A DNA stretch of 64,000 nt, taken from the IMG/VR virus record IMGVR_UViG_3300020057_000027, positions 62,001 through 126,000 of that record. The stretch is one strand, 5' to 3'. Of this stretch, positions 29,506 to 37,085 are shown in pieces. Both the position numbers and the translations under genes were made by a program. The DNA is from a virus. Under the pieces are notes generated by a model, which did not search any database, was not told where the DNA came from, and saw only the letters and a program-made list of their open reading frames with translations. Numbering within the stretch: the stretch's first letter is position 1; every line of letters begins with the position of its first letter.

Positions 29506-29789
29506 ATAATGTTGAGCCAGTTGGTGGATTATATGAAGTTGAAGTATTAGATACAAGCGTAACTGCTTCAGGTCTAGTATTAGCTAGAAGTGAAAATGAT
29601 CACTTGCTGGTTAGAATATTGAAGGCTCCAGTTCGCAAGCGACAAAATGCTAATGGTTTTTTTCAAGTTAATATTGCTGGTGCTGGTGATATTGTAATTA
29701 TACATAAAAACAATCTTGTTGAAATTAAAGTCGGCCTCGTTAATGTTAGATTGACAAGTGATGATGCTATTATAGGAATTGTGAGTTAA
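29502..29789 (+). CDS. Small beta-rich protein
   Basis: 95 residues, overlapping the DUF1937 stop (ATGA). VTASGLVLARSENDHLLVRI and AGDIVIIHKNNLVEIKVG suggest a small beta-barrel similar in feel to co-chaperonin gp31/GroES loops, but too weak to assign. Confidence 0.6.
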   Translation: MNNVEPVGGLYEVEVLDTSVTASGLVLARSENDHLLVRILKAPVRKRQNANGFFQVNIAGAGDIVIIHKNNLVEIKVGLVNVRLTSDDAIIGIVS

Positions 29790-29791
29790 TT

Positions 29792-30073
29792 ATGCCATAT
29801 ATTAAAAGTGAAGAAAGAGTGCCATATAATGATTTGGTTGATAAACTATCTGAATTGGTGAAAGATTATGGTGAGCAGCACGCTGCCACATATGGTGGCC
29901 AGTTAAACTATATCATTACTACTCTATTACTTAAAACATACGCTGATACGTTACCCAATTACTCAGATTATAATGAAATCATTGGTGTTTTAGAGTGTGC
30001 GAAATTAGAAATGTATCGCAGACAAACAGCACCATATGAAGATGTGAAGATTGAGGAGAATGGTAATGTCTAA
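29792..30073 (+). CDS. Small conserved-looking phage protein
   Basis: 93 residues. The pattern QLNYIITTLLLKTYADTLPN then YSDYNEIIGVLECAKLEMYR occurs in small phage proteins of unknown function. Helical. It overlaps the next gene by eight bases. Confidence 0.65.
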   Translation: MPYIKSEERVPYNDLVDKLSELVKDYGEQHAATYGGQLNYIITTLLLKTYADTLPNYSDYNEIIGVLECAKLEMYRRQTAPYEDVKIEENGNV

Positions 30074-30440
30074 TAATTCTATTTTTTCAGGACTTAGTTT
30101 TGAATCTCTCGCTAATGTTAGTGCTAAAAAAATACAAGACTATATAAAAGAGTATAAAATAAAATATGCTAGAGTATCGCAAATTGATTCACTGTTAAAT
30201 ATATTGGCAGTTGATGCCGAGAAATTACAAAATCAATTAAGTCACCTATCAATGGAACGTCAAGAATTAGTTCCAGATATGCGTAAAGATATGAAAGTTT
30301 TATTTGGTATGATTGCTTCACACGTTGATATGCCAGTAGTTAAAGAAACCTTTTCTACCGACAATCAAAATTATAATAGTATAGATGTTGGCGGTATAGA
30401 AAGAATACTTAATGGAATAAGGAACTATAAGGCAGAATAG
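30066..30440 (+). CDS. Helical protein of unknown function
   Basis: 124 residues from the ATG at 30066, about eight bases after AGGAG; an ATG six bases earlier is in frame. Long coiled-coil segment VSQIDSLLNILAVDAEKLQN. No family recognised. Confidence 0.6.
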   Translation: MSNNSIFSGLSFESLANVSAKKIQDYIKEYKIKYARVSQIDSLLNILAVDAEKLQNQLSHLSMERQELVPDMRKDMKVLFGMIASHVDMPVVKETFSTDNQNYNSIDVGGIERILNGIRNYKAE

Positions 30441-30442
30441 AT

Positions 30443-30652
30443 ATGACAATGAAACCAAAAGAAATACAAGAAGAATTAGTAAAAGTTGTTAATGAATGTT
30501 TGTGCCATCGTGAAGCACTGGCAGTATTGGAAAAGCGCCGCACGGATTTGATTAAGCTTGCTAGAGGATTTAGCTCTAGTGTTAAAAGCAGTGAAGCTGT
30601 TGGAGCTCCTGGAGTAATACAAGGGCCACCACCTGCTAAAAAGGAAGAATAA
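30443..30652 (+). CDS. Small helical protein
   Basis: 69 residues starting MTMKPKEIQEELVKVVNECL; proline/glycine-rich tail (GAPGVIQGPPPAKKEE). Overlaps the next ATG by one base. Confidence 0.55.
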   Translation: MTMKPKEIQEELVKVVNECLCHREALAVLEKRRTDLIKLARGFSSSVKSSEAVGAPGVIQGPPPAKKEE

Positions 30653-30885
30653 TGACACAAAAAGTAGAAGAATTAGCAAAAGATATCGCAGAAAAACTTA
30701 TTAGTATTGAAGCTAAAGAAGTTGAAGTTGAGGAAATCAAAAAGAAAGTTTCATCATTAGACGATGAGATTAAAACATTACAAGAGTCCAAAAGAACATT
30801 AGAGCAATTGATTAGTTCAGAAAGATATGTGATTGCAGAGCGATTGGGTAAACCAAAGGCAGAGGTACTTGCTTTTAAGAGATGA
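30652..30885 (+). CDS. Small coiled-coil protein
   Basis: 77 residues, almost entirely heptad-like (ISIEAKEVEVEEIKKKVSSL). Overlaps its neighbours on both sides (TAATG, ATGA), so co-translated. Confidence 0.6.
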   Translation: MTQKVEELAKDIAEKLISIEAKEVEVEEIKKKVSSLDDEIKTLQESKRTLEQLISSERYVIAERLGKPKAEVLAFKR

Positions 30886-31115
30886 AATATTTAATACTAG
30901 TAACATTACTATTGAATAGTTGTACGTTTAGACCTATTGAGCCACTTGGACATATAGTAGTTTATAGTATTGAATGTGATAGTGCTTTAAGTTGTAATTA
31001 TAAAGCATTGACTCAATGTCCATTAGGATTTGGAGTTGAGAGTTATGATAATAACATTATGTTTTTTTGGTGTAGTACATGGCAAGGGTTTCTAAAAGAA
31101 AATCAAAAACCTTAG
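30882..31115 (+). CDS. Small lipoprotein
   Basis: 77 residues. Signal MKYLILVTLLLNSC with a lipobox-type LNSC cleavage site, then a short mature part with four more Cys (IECDSALSCNYKALTQC). Probably anchored in the cell envelope; a superinfection-exclusion role is conceivable but not shown. Confidence 0.65.
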   Translation: MKYLILVTLLLNSCTFRPIEPLGHIVVYSIECDSALSCNYKALTQCPLGFGVESYDNNIMFFWCSTWQGFLKENQKP

Positions 31116-31372
31116 AGTTTAAAAGTAAATCAGCTAAAGAGATGTTTGATTTAATCGAAGAAGTTAAGAAAGCTAATGATGCTGGCCTGTTGAATATTGT
31201 CCGAATATCGCCAGCGGATAATTATATTCAATTTCAATTAGGCACTAATGATAAAAAGAAAATTAAAAAAGTATGTGACTCATTATTACAGCGTTATACC
31301 TCATTACATTTTATGTGGAATAAAACACCAGAGGGTAGTGTAGCAGGCGTGGTATATTATTATGAAACATAG
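31079..31372 (+). CDS. Small alpha/beta protein, accessory family A
   Basis: 97 residues, start overlapping the lipoprotein gene. Layout: helix (FDLIEEVKKANDAGL), two strands, a helix (KKIKKVCDSLLQRYTSL), then a final strand ending GVVYYYET. The same order and the aromatic end recur in the genes at 31833 and 34336, and more loosely at 31571, 32351 and 36488. Function unknown. Confidence 0.6.
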   Translation: MARVSKRKSKTLEFKSKSAKEMFDLIEEVKKANDAGLLNIVRISPADNYIQFQLGTNDKKKIKKVCDSLLQRYTSLHFMWNKTPEGSVAGVVYYYET

Positions 31373-31574
31373 AAACTTTTATGTGAATGATAAATTACAA
31401 TTTTCATTTTTTCTTACTAATGAAGATAAAGAAACTGTATTGAAAAACTTCTTTGAAGGTCACGACTGGAAGTTTCAGGCTTGGTATTGTGGATGGATAG
31501 TTAAAGAAACAAAATGTAATAAAGACTTAACTGAAATACACATAACAGTTACTTTAGGTCAAGAGAAGAAATGA
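31362..31574 (+). CDS. Small alpha/beta protein
   Basis: 70 residues, overlapping both neighbours. FYVNDKLQFSFFLTNEDKET then VLKNFFEGHDWKFQAW suggests strand-helix-strand, possibly a shortened relative of family A. Confidence 0.55.
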   Translation: MKHRNFYVNDKLQFSFFLTNEDKETVLKNFFEGHDWKFQAWYCGWIVKETKCNKDLTEIHITVTLGQEKK

Positions 31575-31936
31575 ATAACTTAGCACAACTATTAGATGAA
31601 CTCGATGAGGCTAATAAAAACAGATTATTAGAATACGAAGTTTTGGTTAATGCTTCAGATAAACTGGGATTGGTAATCAGAACCGCAGGCACACAATCAG
31701 AAAAGTCTATTAATGTGCTAATACACAGAATAGAATCAGTTTATCCAGCAAAGGTAATAACAAGAGAGGATTATCAGCGAGTCGGCAGAAAGATTGCTAC
31801 CAAGTTGGAGATAGTTTATAATTTGGATTCCTATGAGCAAGAAAACTTCCTACAGATCTATGGAGGACGAATCATTAGAAGAGATCCTACATTTACTAGA
31901 GAAGTTACAACAAAATCAATCAATAAAAAACCTTGA
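31571..31936 (+). CDS. Small alpha/beta protein, accessory family A
   Basis: 121 residues, ATGA overlap with the previous stop. Helix LAQLLDELDEANKNRL, strands LGLVIRTAG, helix KSINVLIHRIESVYPA, then TKLEIVYNLD. Longer C-terminus than its relatives, overlapped by the next gene for about 100 bases. Confidence 0.55.
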   Translation: MNNLAQLLDELDEANKNRLLEYEVLVNASDKLGLVIRTAGTQSEKSINVLIHRIESVYPAKVITREDYQRVGRKIATKLEIVYNLDSYEQENFLQIYGGRIIRRDPTFTREVTTKSINKKP

Positions 31937-32129
31937 AGTTGTAACCAAAGCACAGATAACTCCACAGGAAAAATTGGTGTGTACACTAACGTTTGAAGTA
32001 ACATCTGGATTAACTATTGATAAGTATCATAAAATAGCAAGTTTCTTCCAAGAGCATTTTCCTTATTTCTCAATAAAAAGAGTTTACCACAAGCATCAAA
32101 TTGTGCTATACTATTCATATGAAGATTAA
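31833..32129 (+). CDS. Small alpha/beta protein, accessory family A
   Basis: 98 residues; start uncertain because the first ATG lies 104 bases inside the previous gene (an alternative ATG is at 31860). Helix EEILHLLEKLQQNQSIKN, strands LVCTLTFEVTS, helix DKYHKIASFFQEHFPYF, final strand IVLYYSYED. Confidence 0.5.
   Translation: MSKKTSYRSMEDESLEEILHLLEKLQQNQSIKNLEVVTKAQITPQEKLVCTLTFEVTSGLTIDKYHKIASFFQEHFPYFSIKRVYHKHQIVLYYSYED
32083..32112 (+). promoter_or_regulatory. Sigma70-like promoter, leaderless spacing
   Basis: TTTACC, 18 bases, TATACT, then six bases to the ATG at 32119. Located inside the preceding gene. Confidence 0.5.
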
Positions 32130-32367
32130 AGATATCAGAAAACTTTTGGAAGGCTTAGATGGGCCATTGTTTAATGGTACGCCTAGAGATCCTAAACGTA
32201 TACCTGATATACTCAGACAACTAAAAGAAATATGGGAAAAGTATCCTGATTTGAGATTGTCTCAATTGATAGGTAATTTACAAACACGAGATGGTGATTT
32301 ATATAATGTGGAAGATCAACAATTAATAGACCGATTAAGGGATTTATATAATGACCGTAAAGCTTGA
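32119..32367 (+). CDS. Small helical protein
   Basis: 82 residues from the ATG at 32119. KDIRKLLEGLDGPLFNGTPR then RIPDILRQLKEIWEKYPDLR and LSQLIGNL resemble phage proteins that specify a short helical bundle. No Shine-Dalgarno; the promoter predicts a leaderless mRNA. Confidence 0.65.
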   Translation: MKIKDIRKLLEGLDGPLFNGTPRDPKRIPDILRQLKEIWEKYPDLRLSQLIGNLQTRDGDLYNVEDQQLIDRLRDLYNDRKA

Positions 32368-32647
32368 TATATTTCACGAAAACGTATTAGGTAAAATACG
32401 AAAAGAGTTTGATGATGCTAAACATAAAGGATTAGTAATAATAGATTTTCGTCCTAATAATAATAGACTTGATATCGGATTTGCTGATTCAGTAGATCTG
32501 CAAATGATTGATAGAGTGTGTGAATATGTCAGAAAAAATTATGATAGAATTCAATATCAAGTTTTTAGAAGAATTCAATATCAAGTTTTTAGAGATGAAT
32601 GGAGTCAATGTAATGTTATGCGGATTATGAATATGAGAGCGGAATAG
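32351..32647 (+). CDS. Small alpha/beta protein with internal tandem repeat
   Basis: 98 residues of the family A layout (helix, LVIIDFRPNNNRLDIGF, helix). Near residue 70 the octapeptide RIQYQVFR is repeated directly, encoded by an exact 24-base tandem duplication (about 32547-32596). The insertion keeps the frame. Confidence 0.6.
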   Translation: MTVKLDIFHENVLGKIRKEFDDAKHKGLVIIDFRPNNNRLDIGFADSVDLQMIDRVCEYVRKNYDRIQYQVFRRIQYQVFRDEWSQCNVMRIMNMRAE

Positions 32648-32715
32648 AAATTAGAAATTGAAAATAAAACATATACAATCGTGGGATTGGATGAATTATT
32701 AAAAGGAAGATAGTT

Positions 32716-33192
32716 ATGTTGTTTAGTTCACTGCCTGTTACACACGATCCCGAGATTGTTTTATCGGGATATGCAATAATGGAACTTGAGACTGGTTCTT
32801 GGAAGGGAAAGACATATCACTTTGTTGGTAATGATGTCCGCAATGGCGGTGGCCGAACTAGCACACCTATTCAAGTATTTGATAAAGAACAAATGATAGG
32901 TATCACAGCCAGCGGCAGAACGTATAAGCTAGTAGAAAATAGAGTTGGGTTTTCTGATATGGGAGATTCCGCATATATTTTTAATATGTTCTTTCAAGCT
33001 AACCATGGCACATTTAAAAAAGATGTAACAGAACAATTTCTATCTGGCAATAAAAGAATTCTAAAAAATCTTATGGACGCTGAACAATCAGCCGAAACAG
33101 AACATTTGAAGAAAGCTAGAAAAGCTAGAAAAAAGAAACCAAGTAAGAAAGAAAAAGAGTTGCTTGATATACTAATGAAATCTATAATCTAA
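32716..33192 (+). CDS. Phage protein of unknown function
   Basis: 158 residues. GIAxSGRxYxL-type segment (GITASGRTYKLVENRVGF) and a lysine-rich C-terminal helix (KKARKARKKKPSKKEKE). AAGGAAG precedes the ATG. The stop overlaps a convergent minus-strand gene by eleven bases. Confidence 0.6.
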   Translation: MLFSSLPVTHDPEIVLSGYAIMELETGSWKGKTYHFVGNDVRNGGGRTSTPIQVFDKEQMIGITASGRTYKLVENRVGFSDMGDSAYIFNMFFQANHGTFKKDVTEQFLSGNKRILKNLMDAEQSAETEHLKKARKARKKKPSKKEKELLDILMKSII

Positions 33193-33601
33193 ATTCTTTT
33201 TTGTTTGCCTTGAAGAAAGCATAACCTGTTTCATTCCAAGGTTTAACTGAGAATCGTTTAGATTTACGTTTTGCTAGTTTGTACATTGTGCTACCATAGT
33301 CAGCACGTCTATGTGTGCCTCGGACATATACCCATATTTGACGTTTGCCGCTCCAACTTGGTTCAATAATAGCCGACCAAGCTATTAATTTGTTTCGTGT
33401 GTTGTATAACATAATCACGAAACCCATGTATATGTGAGGTTTAAGTTTTTGGTCTTTTAGAAAACCTTTCATACCTGCACCATTACCGAATTTGATTGAG
33501 ACACGAGCAAGATCTCCGCGTTCTTTTGGTGTTAATTCCCAGAAGTGCTTCTTGACTAATTTCATATTACCTTGGATTGTTGTAGATTGTGGGCGCATCA
33601 T
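33182..33601 (-). CDS. GNAT-like acetyltransferase
   Basis: 139 residues, minus strand. IYMGFVIMLYNTRNKLIAWS then IWVYVRGTHRRADYGSTMYK and the terminal PWNETGYAFFKAN fit the GNAT fold (central strands, RGxGxG-like loop, final FY-K). The RRADYGS loop replaces the usual Q/RxxGxG/A. TATAAA lies seven bases before the ATG on this strand. Confidence 0.6.
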   Translation of the reverse strand: MMRPQSTTIQGNMKLVKKHFWELTPKERGDLARVSIKFGNGAGMKGFLKDQKLKPHIYMGFVIMLYNTRNKLIAWSAIIEPSWSGKRQIWVYVRGTHRRADYGSTMYKLAKRKSKRFSVKPWNETGYAFFKANKKEFRL

Positions 33602-33667
33602 ATTTAGGTTTATACTACATAGTTTATACTAAATGTATAGTTAAACTTTTACTAAACTATAAACAAT

Positions 33668-34120
33668 ATGAATATAAAAATATGTACAAAATGTGGAGAA
33701 TCCAAAGAAGAAAAAGATTTTTACTTTAGGTCTCCTAAGTCATTAAATGATAGACACTCACATTGTAAAAAATGTCATTGGTTGTATTATCAGAAAAAGC
33801 AAGATATGGAATACAGAGATAAGAAAAAACCATATATGAAAAACTATCAAAGAATTAGAAAGTTAGCTAATTATGGATTAACTCAGGATGCTTACAATCA
33901 GTTATTAATTGAGCAAGATAATAAATGTAAATTGTGCGGCAAGGTTGAAACAGTTGTTGGTAGAGATAACACATTAGATCCACTATCAATAGATCACTGC
34001 CATAATACTAATAGAGTTAGAGCTTTATTATGTAGAAAATGTAATACTGGATTAGGTTGTTTTGTTGATTCTCCAGAGTTACTTCAAAAGGCTATTGACT
34101 ATCTGAAAACATTCTGTTAG
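33668..34120 (+). CDS. Endonuclease VII-type HNH nuclease
   Basis: 150 residues. Two zinc pairs at the N-terminus (KICTKCGES, HCKKCHWLYY), then KCKLCGKVE, SIDHCHNTNRVRALLCRKCN and TGLGCF, the core of the recombination endonuclease VII family. T4 gp49 resolves Holliday junctions. Members with an extra zinc domain like this are often free-standing mobile endonucleases. Its isolated position in accessory genes favours the mobile interpretation. Confidence 0.85.
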   Translation: MNIKICTKCGESKEEKDFYFRSPKSLNDRHSHCKKCHWLYYQKKQDMEYRDKKKPYMKNYQRIRKLANYGLTQDAYNQLLIEQDNKCKLCGKVETVVGRDNTLDPLSIDHCHNTNRVRALLCRKCNTGLGCFVDSPELLQKAIDYLKTFC

Positions 34121-34123
34121 AAT
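34095..34123 (+). promoter_or_regulatory. Sigma70-like promoter, leaderless spacing
   Basis: TTGACT, 17 bases, TAGAAT, then six bases to the ATG at 34130. Lies in the end of the endonuclease gene. Confidence 0.65.
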
Positions 34124-34129
34124 AGTATT

Positions 34130-34366
34130 ATGTCTTTCAAATACGAAGCAGATCCAGACTTCAATAGAGATGATTACAATACGTGGTATGACGGAGACTT
34201 GATTAAACTTAAAATCCAAAATGATGCTTGGCCGCCTCAACATCTATTCAGTATCATCAAAAGAAAGGGTGATAACATCCGCATAGTGGTAAACAAGATT
34301 GGACACGGCACATGGGTTAAAGTTGAGGAGGTTGAATGGGTTGCAAGACCGCTTTTCCCAGATTAG
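34130..34366 (+). CDS. Small beta-rich protein
   Basis: 78 residues. LIKLKIQNDAWPPQHLFSII and GTWVKVEEVEWVARPLF suggest a beta-barrel. Leaderless start expected. Overlaps the next gene. Confidence 0.6.
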   Translation: MSFKYEADPDFNRDDYNTWYDGDLIKLKIQNDAWPPQHLFSIIKRKGDNIRIVVNKIGHGTWVKVEEVEWVARPLFPD

Positions 34367-34668
34367 ATGAAGTTCCAAGAACTTGGTCTATTGAGAAAAC
34401 TACTTCACATCCACTGCTAATACAATTTCTTGATGAGATTCAAAAAGCTGTGGATAACAAATTGGTACATCATCAAATTATACAATATCAAGGATTCTTC
34501 GCAGGCTACATAACAGTATCAGGTAAGAACAAAGATAAGATTGCTATTTTGATGAAACATATAATCCGCACATACCCTTGGATTGAAACAGCTCCAAGTC
34601 CAACGTCAGACTATAGTTTTATGTACAAATACCGAGATCCACACGAAAAAAGGTCAAAAAGTACCTAA
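34336..34668 (+). CDS. Small alpha/beta protein, accessory family A
   Basis: 110 residues with GAGGAGG before the ATG. Helix LLIQFLDEIQKAVDNK, strand GYITVSGK, helix KIAILMKHIIRTYPWI, final strand YSFMYKYRD. 34669-34729 carries nothing clear. Confidence 0.6.
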   Translation: MGCKTAFPRLDEVPRTWSIEKTTSHPLLIQFLDEIQKAVDNKLVHHQIIQYQGFFAGYITVSGKNKDKIAILMKHIIRTYPWIETAPSPTSDYSFMYKYRDPHEKRSKST

Positions 34669-34729
34669 GATGGGAATCCGAATAGGTGGAAATGTCATTT
34701 AATCGCTATTTTGCTCCAATGTATAGATT

Positions 34730-35164
34730 ATGAAGAATAGAATAGATATAGTGCTAGATGCGGTGTTTAACAGCGACAAACACGCTCTAGGCTTGATTTG
34801 TTTTGAAGTTGATGTCACAGGGGTGACTCAAAAAGAATATGACCTATACGCTCCATCCTATGATATTCGCTTGGATATGATAGCATTTGAGCTATCTTGG
34901 ATAATATATACGAAGAATCATCCACAGCCCAATCCACAAGATTTCAAGTCTTTTGTCAAATACGATAACCGCGGAAGAGAGCTATTCAAGAAAGCAAGAG
35001 AGATAGCAGAATCCAAGCTTCCGCGAGATATATCCTTAAACAAGTTGCGTAAAGTCTCCAGATATGTTAGAATAAAAGAAGAGCCATTGAAATTCATAAC
35101 AGCATTTCTGATAGCCACACTTTTACTTTTTACGGTGGTATTATGTACAGCATTTTTAAGATAA
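34730..35164 (+). CDS. Tail-anchored membrane protein
   Basis: 144 residues: soluble charged domain, then a C-terminal membrane segment (FITAFLIATLLLFTVVLC). The helix FKSFVKYDNRGRELFKKARE looks DNA-binding-like but is not assigned. Confidence 0.6.
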   Translation: MKNRIDIVLDAVFNSDKHALGLICFEVDVTGVTQKEYDLYAPSYDIRLDMIAFELSWIIYTKNHPQPNPQDFKSFVKYDNRGRELFKKAREIAESKLPRDISLNKLRKVSRYVRIKEEPLKFITAFLIATLLLFTVVLCTAFLR

Positions 35165-35262
35165 TTATAATTCTCTGGGTGTTTTGTATACTAGCCGTGC
35201 CAGTTGGTGGATTCATATATGGGTTCTATTTACAAAATGAAAAAATACAATCAGAAAAGTAA
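35143..35262 (+). CDS. Very small membrane protein
   Basis: 39 residues, overlapping the previous gene. MYSIFKIIIILWVFCILAVP makes one membrane segment, followed by GGFIYGFYLQNEK. No upstream Shine-Dalgarno. Confidence 0.45.
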   Translation: MYSIFKIIIILWVFCILAVPVGGFIYGFYLQNEKIQSEK

Positions 35263-35398
35263 ATATATGTGGGACTGGATAATTACAATACTATCAGCAA
35301 TAATAGTATTGCCTGTATTCTTGATCGGATACATAGTAGTGTGGGTTGTGATGGCGTTATATCAATTCGTGAAATATTCCCTAACGGGTAAACTATAA
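35219..35398 (+). CDS. Small membrane protein, start uncertain
   Basis: One or two membrane segments (WIITILSAIIVLPVFLIG, IVVWVVMALYQFV). ATG candidates at 35219, 35237 and 35267; the last avoids overlap with the previous gene, but none has a good ribosome site. Confidence 0.5.
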   Translation: MGSIYKMKKYNQKSKYMWDWIITILSAIIVLPVFLIGYIVVWVVMALYQFVKYSLTGKL

Positions 35399-35459
35399 CA
35401 TCCATAATTCATTCGTATAGTAGACATGTTGTATCTCCTGATATAAAATTCAGTTTATT

Positions 35460-35535
35460 GAAACGTTCTGAATAGTATAGAAGAGCTAAAAGCAATATCG
35501 TACCGCTCCGAACCGACGATATAGAAAAACGTTTC
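35460..35535 (+). promoter_or_regulatory. Nested hairpin in a non-coding gap
   Basis: Outer stem GAAACGTT (35460-35467)/AACGTTTC (35528-35535) encloses ATATCGT (35495-35501)/ACGATAT (35516-35522). It occupies most of the 185-base gap 35399-35583 and is followed by TTTT. It may be a weak terminator or a structured leader for the gene at 35584. Confidence 0.45.
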
Positions 35536-35583
35536 TTTTCCAATAAATATCCATAGAATAATTTACTCACTGGAGATATATGG

Positions 35584-35826
35584 ATGAAAACCTTACTCCT
35601 TCGTTTTGAGCGCAAGCTTAAAAAACACTCAACAAAATTCAGATGGCTTCACGATGAATGTCCACTCACATTTCTATTATTGATTTGGGGTCTTTGTTCA
35701 TTAATTGGGTTCACAGGTATTTTCTTAGTATATTTCAATATCATATCACACGAAGATTTTAACATCTTACTTTCAATGCTTGCATTACTCGCAGCGTTCA
35801 TATTATCCATAGTAGTCGTACTTTAA
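35584..35826 (+). CDS. Small two-pass membrane protein
   Basis: 80 residues with GGAG upstream. Basic N-terminus, then two membrane segments (LTFLLLIWGLCSLIGFTGIF and ILLSMLALLAAFILSIVVVL). Confidence 0.65.
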   Translation: MKTLLLRFERKLKKHSTKFRWLHDECPLTFLLLIWGLCSLIGFTGIFLVYFNIISHEDFNILLSMLALLAAFILSIVVVL

Positions 35827-35908
35827 AACACTTATTCTAATAAGCTGATTGGATGCAGGAATTAGCACCATCTTTCAGTAACCTATTAGTAACATTCAAC
35901 TAAGTGCT

Positions 35909-35967
35909 TGTTAATATTAACACAAATGATCTCTGATCACACATGAAATTGTGTAGTACACAATTTC
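35909..35967 (+). repeat. Cluster of three inverted repeats
   Basis: Perfect palindrome TGTTAATATTAACA (35909-35922), hairpin TGATC-TCT-GATCA (35927-35939) and a 9-bp hairpin GAAATTGTG-TAGTA-CACAATTTC (35945-35967), all in the non-coding gap 35827-36037. Could be operators, a processing site or a packaging/replication signal. Nothing else is visible in the gap. Confidence 0.6.
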
Positions 35968-36002
35968 ACAGCAATATTAATATCCACAAAATTAAGAATA
36001 AC

Positions 36003-36031
36003 TTTGTATCCAACTAATGTTGTGTTATACT
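36003..36031 (+). promoter_or_regulatory. Promoter-like sequence, leaderless spacing
   Basis: TATACT (36026-36031), weak -35 TTTGTA (36003-36008), six bases to the ATG at 36038. Confidence 0.45.
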
Positions 36032-36037
36032 AGTATT

Positions 36038-36172
36038 ATGAATGGTGATTATATGAAAAAATTTATATTTGAGTCATTACAGATTGCTGCCGGTATTCTG
36101 GTAGCCCATATTATAGTAGAAAAATGGCACACTATTAGCAATTTTGCTGATATGGTGGTTAGTAAGTTTTAA
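36038..36172 (+). CDS. Very small membrane protein
   Basis: 44 residues, one membrane segment (SLQIAAGILVAHIIV). Leaderless start expected. The same frame stays open and protein-like for 25 codons after its TAA, suggesting that a longer ancestral gene was cut. Confidence 0.5.
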   Translation: MNGDYMKKFIFESLQIAAGILVAHIIVEKWHTISNFADMVVSKF

Positions 36173-36410
36173 TTAACAGATCTTCGCAGAGATTTTGAAA
36201 AAGCGCAAGATGCTGGACTATTGGTCCGCCGCACGATAGGCCGAGCCAAGTGATCCGTCTCAATATGAATCGGTTCGATATTTGACTAATACATAGTGTA
36301 ATCGCATCCGCAACGGACATCCTGAAATAGAATACGGCTACGCTATCTGATGAAGTTGAAGAGATGAATAGATTGCTTGGCAACGCAATAACAACCACAA
36401 AATCCAAATT
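36173..36410 (+). pseudogene. Decayed coding remnants
   Basis: Fragments in different frames look like protein but lack starts: TDLRRDFEKAQDAGLLVRRT (in frame after the previous stop), and IASATDILK, stop, NTATLSDEVEEMNRLLGNAI. They are interrupted by TAG and TGA codons. No intact gene can be drawn in this 238-base stretch. Confidence 0.4.
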
Positions 36411-36503
36411 ATGAGGTATCACACACAATGGGCCCCCAACGGTACCAATTGGTTAGTAGAGCCTCCAAAGAAAACAAGGAAAAAGAAATGCACGAAGAAA
36501 TAG
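36411..36503 (+). CDS. Very small basic protein
   Basis: 30 residues: MRYHTQWAPNGTNWLVEPPK, then a Lys/Arg-rich end. Its ATG overlaps the TGA of the upstream remnant frame. Protein-like composition but unproven. Confidence 0.4.
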   Translation: MRYHTQWAPNGTNWLVEPPKKTRKKKCTKK

Positions 36504-36907
36504 AAGATCCAATCAACCGAGGATTAATGAGTCATGTGGTACAGAATTACGGGAGATTTAATTCATACCGAATTAATGAAACAATAACAAAACTGCATAT
36601 GTATGTAAGTCATGATCGTGATGAAGTTGTAATAAAAGAAGGTAGTTACGAGATATTCAGATTTCACCAAGAGTTGAAGAAAGCTGCCGACCAGTATCTC
36701 CTAGTATGGTCAGGTATAATGCAAGAAGAAGGAGATTTCAGAGTATCGCATAATGTGAACAAAGACAGATTTGATGAAATGGTACAATACCTAGCAAAAA
36801 CATATCAGTCAATAGATTTTTATGTTTGTGATGCTATGAGTGAATACGGCAAGGTATTATATAAAGCAAAAAGTATTGAGAAAGTTCCAATGAATTCAAT
36901 AGATTAG
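36488..36907 (+). CDS. Small alpha/beta protein, accessory family A
   Basis: 139 residues from the ATG at 36488, with AAGGA upstream; an upstream in-frame ATG overlaps another mini-gene. Helix FHQELKKAADQYLLVW, helix RFDEMVQYLAKTYQSI and strand SEYGKVLYKAK repeat the family layout, with an N-terminal extension. Confidence 0.6.
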   Translation: MHEEIEDPINRGLMSHVVQNYGRFNSYRINETITKLHMYVSHDRDEVVIKEGSYEIFRFHQELKKAADQYLLVWSGIMQEEGDFRVSHNVNKDRFDEMVQYLAKTYQSIDFYVCDAMSEYGKVLYKAKSIEKVPMNSID

Positions 36908-36911
36908 CATA

Positions 36912-37085
36912 ATGCATGAACACGAAAGACTATCAGCAGATATCGGCAAAGCAATAGTACATACTGAGATTAATCAGATTATTCAGACTTCCAAGGTTCC
37001 ATCAGATTATTCAGACTTCCAAGGTTCCGCTAATACTTGTATTTGGGTTCGGGTCGTTCCACACCGGACGCCCAAAAATTCTTAG
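36912..37085 (+). pseudogene. Small gene disrupted by a 28-bp tandem duplication
   Basis: 57 codons starting MHEHERLSADIGKAIV. A 28-base unit beginning ATCAGATTATTCAG is present twice in tandem (about 36972-37027). Because 28 is not a multiple of three, the two copies are read in different frames and the downstream frame is changed. The original C-terminus is probably lost. Confidence 0.5.

Noticed and set aside
35409-35615. 68-codon minus-strand ORF
   Set aside because: No ribosome site and atypical composition; it coincides with the nested hairpin of the gap.
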